A DNA stretch of 64,000 nucleotides from Desulfovibrio sp. Its GTDB lineage: Bacteria; Desulfobacterota; Desulfovibrionia; Desulfovibrionales; Desulfovibrionaceae. Where the stretch lies: contig JAFQNG010000097.1 of the NCBI GenBank assembly GCA_017396005.1, positions 38,461-102,460 of the forward strand. Direction: 5' to 3'. Position 1 is the first letter of the stretch, and each line of letters opens with the position of its first letter. This document shows positions 53,866 through 63,651 of the stretch, one piece after another. The notes below the pieces were generated by a model, which ran no database searches, had not been told where the DNA came from, and saw only the letters and a list, made by a program, of their open reading frames with translations. The position numbers and the translations under genes were made by a program.

Positions 53866-54824
53866 CGCGCACGCTTTTTTCTCTGGCGCTCGGCGCACTG
53901 ATCTGCGTTCTGCCCCTGTTCTGCAACGCCTACTGGACCGACGTCTGCGTGATGATCGGCCTTTACGCCCTGCTGTCTCTCTCGCTCAATGTCATACTGG
54001 GGCAGGCAGGCATCTTTCATATGGGGCATGCGGCCTTTTTTGCCGTGGGGGCCTATACCACTGCCATCTGCAATACCCTCTATCAGTGGCCCATTTTTCT
54101 GACCATGCCGCTGGCCGGTGCGGCTGCCGCCTTTTTTGCCATGCTGGTAGCGAGGCCCATCATCCATCTGCGTGGTGACTACCTGCTGATAGTGACCATC
54201 GGTATAGTGGAGATAGTGCGCATTGCTCTGCTCAATGACGTCTTTGGCCTGACTGGTGGCTCCAACGGTATTTTTGGCATTGCCAGGCCGCGCTTCCTTG
54301 GTTTTCGTATCGTCAAGAGCATCCATTTCTACTATCTGGTCTGGGGCATGGTGGGCGCGAGCATTGTGCTTTTCTACGGCCTGTGGCGCTCCCGCTTTGG
54401 GCGGGCCCTTAATTACATCAAGGCTGATGATATCGCCGCCGAGGGCTGCGGTATCAATGTGAGCCGTTACAAGCTGACAGCCTTTGTGCTGGGGGCTTTC
54501 TGGGCAGGTATGGCCGGTACGCTCTACGCAGCCAAGATGACCACCATCGCTCCGGAATCCTTCAATTTCATGGAGTCGGTGATCATCTTTGCTGTGGTCA
54601 TCCTCTCCGGCGGCAGTCAGCTGGGTGTGCTGGTGAGCGCCTTTCTCTTCATAGGTCTGCCTGAGGTGCTGCGCGAGTTTTCTGACGCGCGCATGCTTGT
54701 CTTTGGTCTGGCCATGATGCTGATGATGATATGGCGGCCGCAGGGCCTGCTGCCCCCAGGGCCGCGACGCTACCCTGTGGCCACACCTTCTGCCGCTGCT
54801 GCAGGTCAGGGAGGGCGCTCATGA
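53862..54824 (+). CDS. livM: Branched-chain amino acid ABC transporter permease LivM
   Basis: 320 aa, about nine membrane helices. Family segments: SLSLNVILGQAGIFHMGHAA, LTGGSNGIFGIARP, and GRALNYIKADDIAAEGCGIN (coupling helix). Overlaps livG by 4 nt (ATGA). Confidence 0.95.
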   Translation: MTRTLFSLALGALICVLPLFCNAYWTDVCVMIGLYALLSLSLNVILGQAGIFHMGHAAFFAVGAYTTAICNTLYQWPIFLTMPLAGAAAAFFAMLVARPIIHLRGDYLLIVTIGIVEIVRIALLNDVFGLTGGSNGIFGIARPRFLGFRIVKSIHFYYLVWGMVGASIVLFYGLWRSRFGRALNYIKADDIAAEGCGINVSRYKLTAFVLGAFWAGMAGTLYAAKMTTIAPESFNFMESVIIFAVVILSGGSQLGVLVSAFLFIGLPEVLREFSDARMLVFGLAMMLMMIWRPQGLLPPGPRRYPVATPSAAAAGQGGRS

Positions 54825-55591
54825 GCCTGCTTGCACTGCATGAGGTGACCAAGGTCTTTGGCGGGCTCATTGCCGTCAACGATCTTTCCTTCACCGTGGA
54901 TGAAGGCAGTATCGTGGGCCTCATCGGCCCTAACGGGGCTGGCAAGACCACAGTCTTCAACTGTATTACAGGCAACTATACACCGGAGCGCGGGCAGATC
55001 CGTTTTGACGGGGCCGTCATCACAGGCCGCCAGCCGCACAGGGTGGTGGAGCTGGGCATTGCCCGAACCTTTCAGAGCATACGCCTTTTCAGTGAGCTTT
55101 CTGTGCTCGAAAACGTCCTGGCCGGGCGGCACTGCCGCATGCGGGCCGGGCTTCTGGCCTGTATGCTGCACACGCCGGCCATGCGGCGGGAAGAAGAAGC
55201 TGCTGTGGCTCGCTGCATGGAAGAGCTGGCCTTCGTGGGTCTTGCCGATCGCTGTCATGAGGCTGCCGGTGGCCTTTCGTACGGTAATCAGCGTCTGCTC
55301 GAAGTGGCCCGGGCCCTGGCTGCTGACCCGCGTCTGCTCATACTGGACGAGCCTGCCGGTGGCATGAATGATCAGGAGACCGCCGCACTGGTGGATATCA
55401 TCCGGGCTATTCGAGCGCGTGGGGTGACCATACTGCTTATTGAGCATGATATGCGGCTGGTCATGCAGATTTGTGAAAAACTGGTGGTGCTGGAGCACGG
55501 TACCCTTATTGCCGATGGTGAGCCTGATGCCGTACGCAACGACCCTGCGGTCATCGAGGCCTACCTGGGCGTTGACGACGAGAAGTGGTGA
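54821..55591 (+). CDS. livG: Branched-chain amino acid ABC transporter ATPase LivG
   Basis: 256 aa. Walker A GPNGAGKTT, signature LSYGNQRLLEVARAL, Walker B LLILDEPAGGMND, H-loop IEHDM. The Y in LSYG and the insert after the Walker A are typical for LivG. ATG 54821 (SD AGGGAGGG) overlaps the livM stop. Confidence 0.95.
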   Translation: MSLLALHEVTKVFGGLIAVNDLSFTVDEGSIVGLIGPNGAGKTTVFNCITGNYTPERGQIRFDGAVITGRQPHRVVELGIARTFQSIRLFSELSVLENVLAGRHCRMRAGLLACMLHTPAMRREEEAAVARCMEELAFVGLADRCHEAAGGLSYGNQRLLEVARALAADPRLLILDEPAGGMNDQETAALVDIIRAIRARGVTILLIEHDMRLVMQICEKLVVLEHGTLIADGEPDAVRNDPAVIEAYLGVDDEKW

Positions 55592-55592
55592 T

Positions 55593-56303
55593 ATGGCGCT
55601 TTTGACCCTTTCTGGTATTCGGGTGCGCTACGGCCGCGTGGAAGTTTTGCACGGTATTGACCTCAGGGTAGATGAGGGCGAGATCGTCACCATTCTCGGG
55701 GCTAACGGTGCTGGCAAAAGCACGACCCTGCTTTCTATCAGCGGCCTGGTGCGGCCCTTTGCAGGTGAAATGCTTTTTGACGGCAAGCCGCTTCTCAAGG
55801 TGCCCAGCCATGAGGTGGTGGGCCTTGGTATAGCCCAGTCGCCCGAAGGGCGCAGGGTTTTCGGTGCCATGACCGTGCTGGAAAATCTGCGCCTCGGGGC
55901 TTTCTGCATCCGCGATGCGGCGCGCAGTGAGCGTACGCTGGAGTGGATATTTGATCTTTTCCCCCGTCTTCTGGAGCGTAAGGAGCAGCTTGCAGGTACG
56001 CTCTCAGGTGGCGAGCAGCAGATGCTGGCCATCGGTCGGGCGCTCATGGCCGAGCCGCGTCTGTTATTGCTGGATGAGCCTTCATTGGGCCTGGCCCCGC
56101 TTCTTGTGCGTTCTATCTTCGAGACTGTACGGGCCATCAATGAGCGTGGTGTGACCGTGCTGCTGGTGGAGCAGAACGCCCGCGCCGCCCTCAGGCTGGC
56201 CACACGCGGTTATGTGCTGGAAGTAGGGCGGGTGGTCATGGAAGACCGTGCCGAAGCCCTGCTGGCCAATGCCAGCATACGCGAAGCCTACCTGGGTGGT
56301 TGA
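55593..56303 (+). CDS. livF: Branched-chain amino acid ABC transporter ATPase LivF
   Basis: 236 aa. Walker A GANGAGKST, signature LSGGEQQMLAIGRALM, Walker B LLLLDEPSLGLAP, H-loop replaced by VEQNA as usual in LivF. One base separates it from the livG stop. Ends the operon, followed by a terminator. Confidence 0.95.
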   Translation: MALLTLSGIRVRYGRVEVLHGIDLRVDEGEIVTILGANGAGKSTTLLSISGLVRPFAGEMLFDGKPLLKVPSHEVVGLGIAQSPEGRRVFGAMTVLENLRLGAFCIRDAARSERTLEWIFDLFPRLLERKEQLAGTLSGGEQQMLAIGRALMAEPRLLLLDEPSLGLAPLLVRSIFETVRAINERGVTVLLVEQNARAALRLATRGYVLEVGRVVMEDRAEALLANASIREAYLGG

Positions 56304-56340
56304 GCCGCCAGGGCTGCCAGTATCCCCCCACAGATCCATG

Positions 56341-56381
56341 CCTCCAGACTGGACTGATCATGCCAGGCTGGAGGTTTTTTT
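56341..56381 (+). terminator. Terminator of the liv operon
   Basis: CCTCCAG-a-CTGG pairs with CCAG-g-CTGGAGG (56341-56352 with 56363-56374), then seven Ts. Strong Rho-independent terminator 37 bases after livF. Confidence 0.88.
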
Positions 56382-56502
56382 GTTCTGAAAAGACTGCTGA
56401 GAGCCTGAAAACGTCGCAATGTGATGTTGGAAAAGCTCAAAAAACGTCGCAGAATGGCTGTGAAAGAGGCGAAAAAACGTTACACGCCCTATGGGAGGTG
56501 AG

Positions 56503-56935
56503 ATGCTTCGTCGTCAGTTTTACACTAACCTGCTGGAATGGAAGAAGAATCCGCCTGAACGGCGATCTTTCCATCAATAAGGGCAGTATTCTTGAAAATG
56601 TCTTTGCGCAGATTTTCGTAAGGAACGGTTTTCCCCTCTGGTATTTCACCAGGCAGAAGTACGGTGAGCTGGACTTTATCCTGCAGCAGGGCAGGCAGTG
56701 TCTGCCGGTGGAGATCAAGTCCGGCAGGGCTTACAAACGCCATGCTGCCCTGAACAACGTACTGGCTGTGAGTGAGTGGGGCCTTGCGAAAGCCTGTGTT
56801 TTTTGCAGGGATAACATAGCCGTGGAAGGCAGGATACGTTATCTGCCGTGGTATATGGCCATGTTTTTGCAGCAGGAGCAGATTTCTTCTTTCGTGGTGG
56901 ACAGTGATTTTTCAGCATTGCAGGATGTTAAGTGA
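56503..56935 (+). pseudogene. Remnant of an AAA-ATPase/DUF4143 protein with internal deletion
   Basis: The ATG at 56503 follows GGGAGG and reads MLRRQFYTNLLEWKKNP, the usual start of this ATPase family, but stops after 25 codons. In another frame from about 56545 the C-terminal DUF4143 half follows: GSILENVFAQIFVRNGFPL, YGELDFILQQGRQCLPVEIKSG and LAVSEWGLAKACVFCRDNI. The Walker A and B region, roughly 250 codons, is missing. The product is not functional as an ATPase. Lies between the liv operon and the second glycan cluster. Confidence 0.8.
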
Positions 56936-57085
56936 TTTGAAATTAAAAAACAGGATATTTTCCCTCCATCTTTAAAATTTGCAAACCGTCATCACAAATT
57001 TTCTTGCAATTAGTTTAGTTTGACGCTATTGCTTTTCTTACAAACTTTTGACACGGCTCAGGGTGGTAAGAGGCACAGCGTCGGT

Positions 57086-57916
57086 ATGGAAAAGGCGGAA
57101 CTCAGCTTCTCGATTCTTGTGACTACGCAAGGCAGAACGTACGAACTTGCGGCCTTTATGCGCTCCTTGTGTCAGCAGCAGGGCGTAGACTGTACCCTCA
57201 TTGCAGGCATGCAGGAGACGCCTATTGACCCGGCCAGTCTTGTTCAGAACCCTCCTTATGCCATTGTTCACAAGGCCCTGCCGCGCCTCAGTCTCTCACA
57301 GGCTCGTAATGCTCTGCTTGAGGAGGCCACAGGTGACATACTTGCCCTTGCTGATGATGACTGTCAGTATCCCCCTGATATTTTGCGATCGGTTGCGTAC
57401 TTTTTTGCAAATAACAGGCGCTGTGGCGTACTTATCTGTGACAATGATATTGCCGCTCCCCGCAAGGAAAAACGCTGGCAGGTTCTGCACAGGGCTCCCT
57501 CCTATACGCTCTTTTTCAGGCGCAGTGCTGTGGTTGAAAGCGGCCTTTTTGACGAAAGCATGGGCATAGGCACAGCCGGACCGTGGCAAAGTGGCGAAGA
57601 AACTGATCTGGTACTGCGTATCATGGCACACGGCCATGAGGTCTGGCGCATACCCACGCCTGCCATCAGGCATCCCGAAGCCCTGCATACAGAGGCAGTC
57701 AATATTGGCAAGGTCATGGGGTATGCCAGGGGCCGCATGTATCTGCTGCAAAAGCACAGCTTTTCTCTTGGCTTCAAACTTCTGAATCTTGTCTATCCGC
57801 TGGCTGTACTGCCAGTAGAGATAGTCAGGTTTGCCGCCAAAATTTGTGCCTATCGTCTTGCGATGTTTCAAGGAAGACTGAGCGGGCTCTTGCTTGTACG
57901 CAGGAGGAGTGCATGA
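57086..57916 (+). CDS. GT2 glycosyltransferase
   Basis: 276 aa from ATG 57086. GT-A fold: FSILVTTQGRTYELAAFMRSL, LSQARNALLEEATGDILALA followed by the acidic DDDCQYP site, and a late GEETDLVLRIMAHG loop that binds acceptor. A hydrophobic C-terminal stretch (LLNLVYPLAVLPVEIVRF) may contact membrane. The start is uncertain: a TTG at 57020 and ATG 57086 are both poorly supplied with SD. Overlaps the next gene by 4 nt. The 150 bp upstream (56936-57085) are AT-rich with a possible -35 TTGACG at 57020. Confidence 0.8.
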   Translation: MEKAELSFSILVTTQGRTYELAAFMRSLCQQQGVDCTLIAGMQETPIDPASLVQNPPYAIVHKALPRLSLSQARNALLEEATGDILALADDDCQYPPDILRSVAYFFANNRRCGVLICDNDIAAPRKEKRWQVLHRAPSYTLFFRRSAVVESGLFDESMGIGTAGPWQSGEETDLVLRIMAHGHEVWRIPTPAIRHPEALHTEAVNIGKVMGYARGRMYLLQKHSFSLGFKLLNLVYPLAVLPVEIVRFAAKICAYRLAMFQGRLSGLLLVRRRSA

Positions 57917-58839
57917 AAGCCCCATCTGTTGCCATCGTGATCGTCACCTATAACCGCCGGGCCATGCTGCAGAACACCCTGCATGCCTGTCTTGCCCAAG
58001 GTGTAGAGGCGCATATTTATGTGGTCAACAATGCCTCCACAGACGGTACGCGGGAATACCTTGACGACTTTGCCCAAGAGCATCCTCAGGTCACAGTAAC
58101 GCACATGCCCACCAATACGGGCGGTGCAGGCGGCTTTGCCCAGGGCATGGCGCAGGCATTCGAGGCAGGTCACGAATGGCTGTGGCTTATGGATGACGAT
58201 GTCATGCCCACGCCTGACGGCCTGACAACGCTTCTGCAGCATGCAAAAAGCATCGGCAGGCCCTGCTGCCTCTACCCTGCCAAACGCTGTGCTGATGGGC
58301 GATTGTTTGACTTTGAATACAAAATTTCGCGTAAGACCCTGCGTCGTTGGCGGGTGAGCAGCCTGCCTGCGTTGGGAGCAGATGCGCTTGTACCTTCCAA
58401 CTCCGGCAATTTTGAAGGTGCGCTTGTGCACCATGCCGTTATTGAAAAAATCGGCCTGCCGGACAGCCGCTTCTTCATCTGCTGGGATGACGCCTTCTGG
58501 GGTCTGAAAGCTGCCGAGCACTTTGACTGCTATTACCTCAATCATGTGTGCATGGTGAAGCAGTTGGACAAAGAACGCCTGCATCTGGGCAAGCGTGCCT
58601 TGTTGAGCTCATCACTTTTCTCCCGGTTTCATTTTCTGCGCAATTACTGGGAAGTCATGCGCTATCTTCGAGATGGCAAGTCCTTGTCTGTGCTGGCTTA
58701 TGGTCGTTATGCGTGGGAGTTTCTGCGGGCTGCAGCCCTCACTGCGCTGCTGGAGCGTAACCCAAGGGGTACTTGCAAACTCTGGTGCGCCCTGCAGCAG
58801 GGCATGACGAGGCGTTTTCAGCCTTGGGAGGCCGCATGA
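57913..58839 (+). CDS. GT2 glycosyltransferase, GlfT1/rhamnosyltransferase-like
   Basis: 308 aa. VAIVIVTYNRRAMLQNTL, NNASTDGTREYLDDFAQ, NTGGAGGFAQGMAQA and WLMDDDVMPTPDGL. The NTGGAGGF block and DDD match transferases that use galactofuranose or rhamnose donors. ICWDDAFWGLKA is the catalytic-base region. SD GGAGGAG; ATGA overlaps on both sides link it to the first GT2 gene and glf. Confidence 0.87.
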   Translation: MKAPSVAIVIVTYNRRAMLQNTLHACLAQGVEAHIYVVNNASTDGTREYLDDFAQEHPQVTVTHMPTNTGGAGGFAQGMAQAFEAGHEWLWLMDDDVMPTPDGLTTLLQHAKSIGRPCCLYPAKRCADGRLFDFEYKISRKTLRRWRVSSLPALGADALVPSNSGNFEGALVHHAVIEKIGLPDSRFFICWDDAFWGLKAAEHFDCYYLNHVCMVKQLDKERLHLGKRALLSSSLFSRFHFLRNYWEVMRYLRDGKSLSVLAYGRYAWEFLRAAALTALLERNPRGTCKLWCALQQGMTRRFQPWEAA

Positions 58840-59972
58840 GCAGACCCATTCTTATCGTTGGTGCAGGTCTGTCAGGCGCTGTCATGGCAGAGCGTATTGC
58901 CAATGACCTTGACCGACCAGTGACTGTCATTGACAAGCGCAATCACATTGGCGGCAACTGCTGGTCTGAGATTGATTCTGAAACAGGTATTGAGTGCCAC
59001 AAGTACGGCTCGCATATCTTCCACACCTCCAACCGTGAGGTCTGGGAGTATATTTCCCGTTTTACGGAATGGAACACCTATCAGCACCGAGTGTGGACCA
59101 GCTATCAGGGCCGTATCTATTCCATGCCCATCAACCTGCAGACCATCAACAGCTATTATGGCCTGAACCTGACGCCTGAAGAGGCAAAAGCCTTCATACA
59201 GGCAGAAGCCGCCAAAGAGAATATTACTGAGCCGCGCAATCTGGAAGAAAAAGCCATCTCTCTCATAGGTCGGCCGCTCTATGAGGCTTTCATACGTGGT
59301 TATACCCTCAAGCAGTGGGAAAAAGACCCCAGAGAGCTGGACCCATCCATCATCACCCGCCTGCCCGTACGTTACAACTACAATAACCGCTACTTCAACG
59401 ATACCTGGGAAGGCATACCCCTGCACGGATATGCCAAAATGTTTGAGCGCATGCTGAGCCATCCCAATATCACAGTACAGCTGAACACAGACTGGTTTGA
59501 CATACGGGACAGCATCAGCCCTGACACTCTTGTCATCTATACAGGTCCCATAGACCAGTTTTTTGACTACAGGTTTGGCCGTTTGGAATGGCGCACAGTG
59601 GATTTCACTATAGAACGCCACAACTGCGCTGACTATCAGGGCGCCAGTGTCATCAACAGTGCAGACCCTGAAACACCCTATACCCGCATACACGAATTCA
59701 AACACTATCATCCGGAACGGGAAGATACAGGGAAGACGGTCATTTACCGGGAGTATTCTCGTTTTGCAGGGGAGGGGGATGAGCCGTATTATCCTGTAAG
59801 TACGGAAATAAATAAAAATATATACAATAAATATAAAATATTAGAATATGAAAATGATAATATTATTTTTAGCGGACGTTTGTGGTTATATAGATATCTC
59901 GATATGGATGTTTCTATAAAAGAAAATATTATAAAAATAAGATTACTTAAAAATAAATTATATGAGAAATAA
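58836..59972 (+). CDS. glf: UDP-galactopyranose mutase, mosaic composition
   Basis: 378 aa flavoenzyme that converts UDP-Galp to UDP-Galf. FAD motif ILIVGAGLSGAVMAERIA, VIDKRNHIGGN, then YGSHIFHTSNREVWEYI, GYTLKQWEKDP and RLPVRYNYNNRYFND (substrate and flavin contacts), and FSGRLWLYRYLDMD near the C-terminus. Complete. The last 55 codons (after about 59805) switch to extreme AT richness, while the rest is GC-rich, so the island boundary falls inside the gene. Overlaps the GT8 gene by 11 nt. Confidence 0.93.
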   Translation: MSRPILIVGAGLSGAVMAERIANDLDRPVTVIDKRNHIGGNCWSEIDSETGIECHKYGSHIFHTSNREVWEYISRFTEWNTYQHRVWTSYQGRIYSMPINLQTINSYYGLNLTPEEAKAFIQAEAAKENITEPRNLEEKAISLIGRPLYEAFIRGYTLKQWEKDPRELDPSIITRLPVRYNYNNRYFNDTWEGIPLHGYAKMFERMLSHPNITVQLNTDWFDIRDSISPDTLVIYTGPIDQFFDYRFGRLEWRTVDFTIERHNCADYQGASVINSADPETPYTRIHEFKHYHPEREDTGKTVIYREYSRFAGEGDEPYYPVSTEINKNIYNKYKILEYENDNIIFSGRLWLYRYLDMDVSIKENIIKIRLLKNKLYEK

Positions 59973-60885
59973 TATTAATATAATGTTTGCTGTCACTCCT
60001 GACTATTTAAAATATGCCACAGTTACAGCAATGTCCGCTGTTAAAAATTTAAAAAATGAAAAAATAAATATACATTTTTTATATGCTGATATATATAATA
60101 AAATATCTAGTATAAATATTTTCAATTATACAGAAAGTATAAAAAATACATTTTGTAATAAAAATATTAATATTTATTTCTATGATTGTTCAAGTATGAT
60201 TCAAATATTAGATGGTCAAAATATGGGTATGTGGGGTGAAATATCATTATCACACTATTTATATTTCTTAGCAGAGAAATTAATAGATGCAGAAAAAGTT
60301 ATATATTTAGATACAGATACAATAGTTAATTGTAATATTTCGAACATTTATAATATTGATATAAAAGATAATGTTGTTGCAATGGCAAAACCTAGTGGCC
60401 TTGAATCAATGGGTAAGGATGTTTCTAATGCCGGTGTAGTAATGATTAATTTAAAAAAATGGAAAAATGAAAAAATTTTAGATGATATATTAAAATTTGG
60501 AAAAACATTAAAAAAATCAAATTTTTGTGCACAAGCATTGTTGCACTATTATTTGAAAGGAAGAAATTTGATTTATTATTTCGATGCAGAATATAATATA
60601 TTTCCTCATATGTATATAGAAAAAGATATTAGTAGTATGAAAATATTACACTATACTGGATATACTCACTGTAGACCATGGCGTGATATAGATCATTGTC
60701 AGAGAGGAAGTGATTTATGGTGGAAGTATGCCAGAGAAACACCATTTTATGAAGATTTTATATATGATATAATTGATAGAAAAATAGATGAATGTATATT
60801 GACAACTACTTTAAAGTATAAACTAAAGAAAAAATTTCCTAAATTAGTAAAAATATATAGATATATAAAAAAATTCTATAAATAA
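59962..60885 (+). CDS. GT8 glycosyltransferase (LPS galactosyl/glucosyltransferase type)
   Basis: 307 aa. INIMFAVTPDYLKYATVTAMS at the start, the metal-binding YLDTDTIVN (DxD), and the late HYTGYTHCRPW, all typical for family 8 retaining transferases. AT-rich. First gene fully inside the right-hand island and overlapping glf, so it joins the same operon. Confidence 0.88.
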   Translation: MRNNINIMFAVTPDYLKYATVTAMSAVKNLKNEKINIHFLYADIYNKISSINIFNYTESIKNTFCNKNINIYFYDCSSMIQILDGQNMGMWGEISLSHYLYFLAEKLIDAEKVIYLDTDTIVNCNISNIYNIDIKDNVVAMAKPSGLESMGKDVSNAGVVMINLKKWKNEKILDDILKFGKTLKKSNFCAQALLHYYLKGRNLIYYFDAEYNIFPHMYIEKDISSMKILHYTGYTHCRPWRDIDHCQRGSDLWWKYARETPFYEDFIYDIIDRKIDECILTTTLKYKLKKKFPKLVKIYRYIKKFYK

Positions 60886-60890
60886 TCATT

Positions 60891-62645
60891 ATGATAATTC
60901 AAAATGTAATATTCCCAGATATTTATGATTCAGAATGTGCATTATTTTATAAATATTCTAAAAAGTTAAAAAATTATAATGAAAGTATAAATTCTGTAGA
61001 TAGCTATAGTTTTAAAACTTATTTTAATAGTTTGTCAATAAGAAAATGGATAAAATATACAACAATAAATAATTTTAAATTGGAGATTATTGTAGAAGGG
61101 CATTTTGTTTTAAATTTGTTTAGTATTGATAATACGGGAAGTAGAGATTTAATATACACAGAAGAATATGATACTAATAAAAATAATATTGTAGTTAATA
61201 TACCAATTATAAATAATTCCAATATAATATATTTTGATATAGAGGCAATAAAAAATTTTAAATTTCATAAAGGGTATTACTTAGGTTATTCTGATAGTAC
61301 TAATTGTGTAAAGCTGTCAGCAATTATATGTACATTTAATAGAGAAAAGTTTCTAAAAAATAATATTAAAAATATTATTTCATTATTTAATAAATATCCA
61401 GAATACAGAAGTTTACTTTCAGTATATATAATTGATAATGGAAATAGTATTGAAAATAATATGTTTAACGATCCATCTATAAAGGTGTATCAAAATATTA
61501 ATGCAGGAGGTAGCGGAGGATTCACGCGAGGCATTTTAGAATCTTTAAATGATTCTTCAACTCATGTACTTTTAATGGATGATGATATAGAGATTAACTA
61601 TGAATCAATTATTCGTACAATATCACTACTAAAATTACTAAAAAAAGAATACAGTGAATATTTTATTGGTGGAGCAATGCTTGATATGTTTAACAAAAAC
61701 ATACAAGTAGCCGCATTTGAAAAATTTGAGAAACATTGGCAGACAGCATTTCCAGATATCAATTTAAATGATGATAAAAGTTTATTGCTGAATGATTTTT
61801 GCGAAGATATCCCAAATCAGTATTTAGGTTGGTGGTACTGTTGTATTCCAAAGATTGTTATTGAAAAAATAGGATTACCTTATCCTTTCTTCATTAAACT
61901 TGATGATGTTGAATTTTCAATACGAAATAAATCGCGTATAATAACAATGAATGGCATATGTGTATGGCATACGCCGTTTGATTTTAAAATAGATTTGATG
62001 TCAGAATATTTTACTGCAAGAAATTTTATTATTTATACTCTTTTATTTAATGATATAAGTATTATTAGTAGATTATTATTACATTCGAAATATTTTATCG
62101 TTTCACTGTTAAAATTTAATTATAAAACAGCTTCAATATATACTAAGGCTTTAGAAGATATTATTCTTGGAAGCGATAAACTTATTGATATAGATTTTAT
62201 TCAAAATAATATTAATTTTTTTAGAGAAAATGGTGATAAGTATAAAAAATATAATTCCATATATGAACTTGGATTCACAACTAAAAAAAGAATAAATAGA
62301 AGGTTTGATTTATTACAAAAAATAATCTGTGTATTTACTTTTAATGGCCATTTTCTGCCTAGTTTATTTTTATCAAAAAATGGCATTGTTGCCCTTGATG
62401 ATAACGAATATGCTCAGTTGCCTGCATTTTTTTTGAAAAAAAATGTATTTATTATAAATAAATATGACAAAACGTACTTAGATAGAAAACACTCAAAAAA
62501 AGAATTTATAAAAAATATATATAATTATCTATTATCATTAATAATATTTGTTTGTAAGTACAAAAAGACAAAAAATAATTTTTTAAAGAAATATAAGTAT
62601 ATGATATGTAGAGAATCTTGGAAAAATTATTTATTTTTAAATTAA
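60891..62645 (+). CDS. GT2 glycosyltransferase, GlfT2-like galactofuranosyltransferase
   Basis: 584 aa. About 150 N-terminal residues precede the GT-A domain, as in GlfT2 (beta-sandwich domain). Then LSAIICTFNREKFLKNNIKN, NINAGGSGGFTRGILES, and HVLLMDDDIEIN (metal site), followed by FFIKLDDVEFSIR, which equals the second acidic site of GlfT2. Size, layout and the neighbouring glf point to polymerisation of Galf units. AT-rich, stop TAA. Confidence 0.82.
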   Translation: MIIQNVIFPDIYDSECALFYKYSKKLKNYNESINSVDSYSFKTYFNSLSIRKWIKYTTINNFKLEIIVEGHFVLNLFSIDNTGSRDLIYTEEYDTNKNNIVVNIPIINNSNIIYFDIEAIKNFKFHKGYYLGYSDSTNCVKLSAIICTFNREKFLKNNIKNIISLFNKYPEYRSLLSVYIIDNGNSIENNMFNDPSIKVYQNINAGGSGGFTRGILESLNDSSTHVLLMDDDIEINYESIIRTISLLKLLKKEYSEYFIGGAMLDMFNKNIQVAAFEKFEKHWQTAFPDINLNDDKSLLLNDFCEDIPNQYLGWWYCCIPKIVIEKIGLPYPFFIKLDDVEFSIRNKSRIITMNGICVWHTPFDFKIDLMSEYFTARNFIIYTLLFNDISIISRLLLHSKYFIVSLLKFNYKTASIYTKALEDIILGSDKLIDIDFIQNNINFFRENGDKYKKYNSIYELGFTTKKRINRRFDLLQKIICVFTFNGHFLPSLFLSKNGIVALDDNEYAQLPAFFLKKNVFIINKYDKTYLDRKHSKKEFIKNIYNYLLSLIIFVCKYKKTKNNFLKKYKYMICRESWKNYLFLN

Positions 62646-62654
62646 GGAATAAAA

Positions 62655-63635
62655 ATGATATTAATAAAATTTATGACAAAGAGAATATTATTAAAACTTA
62701 TAAAAAATAATAATCTTTTATCTATATTTAAAAGTGTTTTTAATTTACTTGGTAAGAAAAATTATTTATACAACATTATATACAACAAAAGATTTGATAA
62801 ATTATCATATAGTGAAAAAAAATTTATAATTGAAGTTCAATTTGAAAATATGGTGAATTATAAACTAAATCTTAACAATCCAAAATCATTTAATGAAAAA
62901 ATACAATGGCTTAAATTATATTATAAAAATCCATTAATAACAAAATGTTCTGATAAAGTAAAAGTAAGAGAGTATATAGCGGAAAATATAGGAAAAAAAT
63001 ATTTAATCCCAATTTATGGTATATATTCCTCTGTTGAAGAAATTAATTTTTCTGCACTGCCTAATTCATTTGTTATAAAAACTAATTGGGGTTCTTGACA
63101 AAATATAATTGTAAAAGACAAAAGAGAATTAGATGAAAACTCGACAAATAACATAATTTCTAACTGGATGAATATTAAATATAATCATTATTATAGATTT
63201 TTAGAGTGGGGATATAAAAATATACCTCCTAGAATAATTATAGAAGAATACATAGATGATAATAATATATCAGACTATAAATTTTTTTGTTATAATGGTA
63301 ATGTAAAAAATATGTTTATAGTCCAGGATAGGTATAAAAATGATGGGATGAAAGTTACATTTTTTGATAAAAATTTTTCTAGACTTCCTTTCAAGAGAAA
63401 ATATCCTAATAATGAAAATAAAATAAAAAAACCCAATAACTGGGATGAAATGATTATTATTTCTGAAATCTTATCAAAACCCTTTCCATTTGTTCGAGTT
63501 GATTTATATGAATATAATAAAAAAGTACTATTTGGTGAGATGACTTTCTATCCCGGAAATGGGACAGAAAAATTTTACCCTGTAGAATGGGACTATATAT
63601 TAGGTGATATGATTACACTCCCTAATAAAGTTTAA
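62655..63635 (+). pseudogene. TupA-like ATP-grasp protein with in-frame TGA
   Basis: One frame holds 62655-63635 with a single TGA at 63096-63098. Upstream: LNNPKSFNEKIQWLKLYYK and VIKTNWGS; downstream the same frame reads QNIIVKDKRELD, EEYIDDNNISDYKFFCYNG and VRVDLYEYNKKVLFGEMTFYPGNG, all ATP-grasp features of polysaccharide clusters. The stop falls at the second glycine of the GSG motif, so GGA to TGA is the minimal change. Without read-through the product lacks the ATP site. A restart at 63168 would not restore it. Start 62655 is the first of two near ATGs (62655 with RBS AAGGA upstream). Confidence 0.8.
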
Positions 63636-63651
63636 AAAATTTATATGCTAT

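Noticed and set aside
63096-63098. Selenocysteine at the ATP-grasp TGA
   Set aside because: The position is a conserved glycine, not cysteine, and no SECIS-like hairpin is evident directly downstream.
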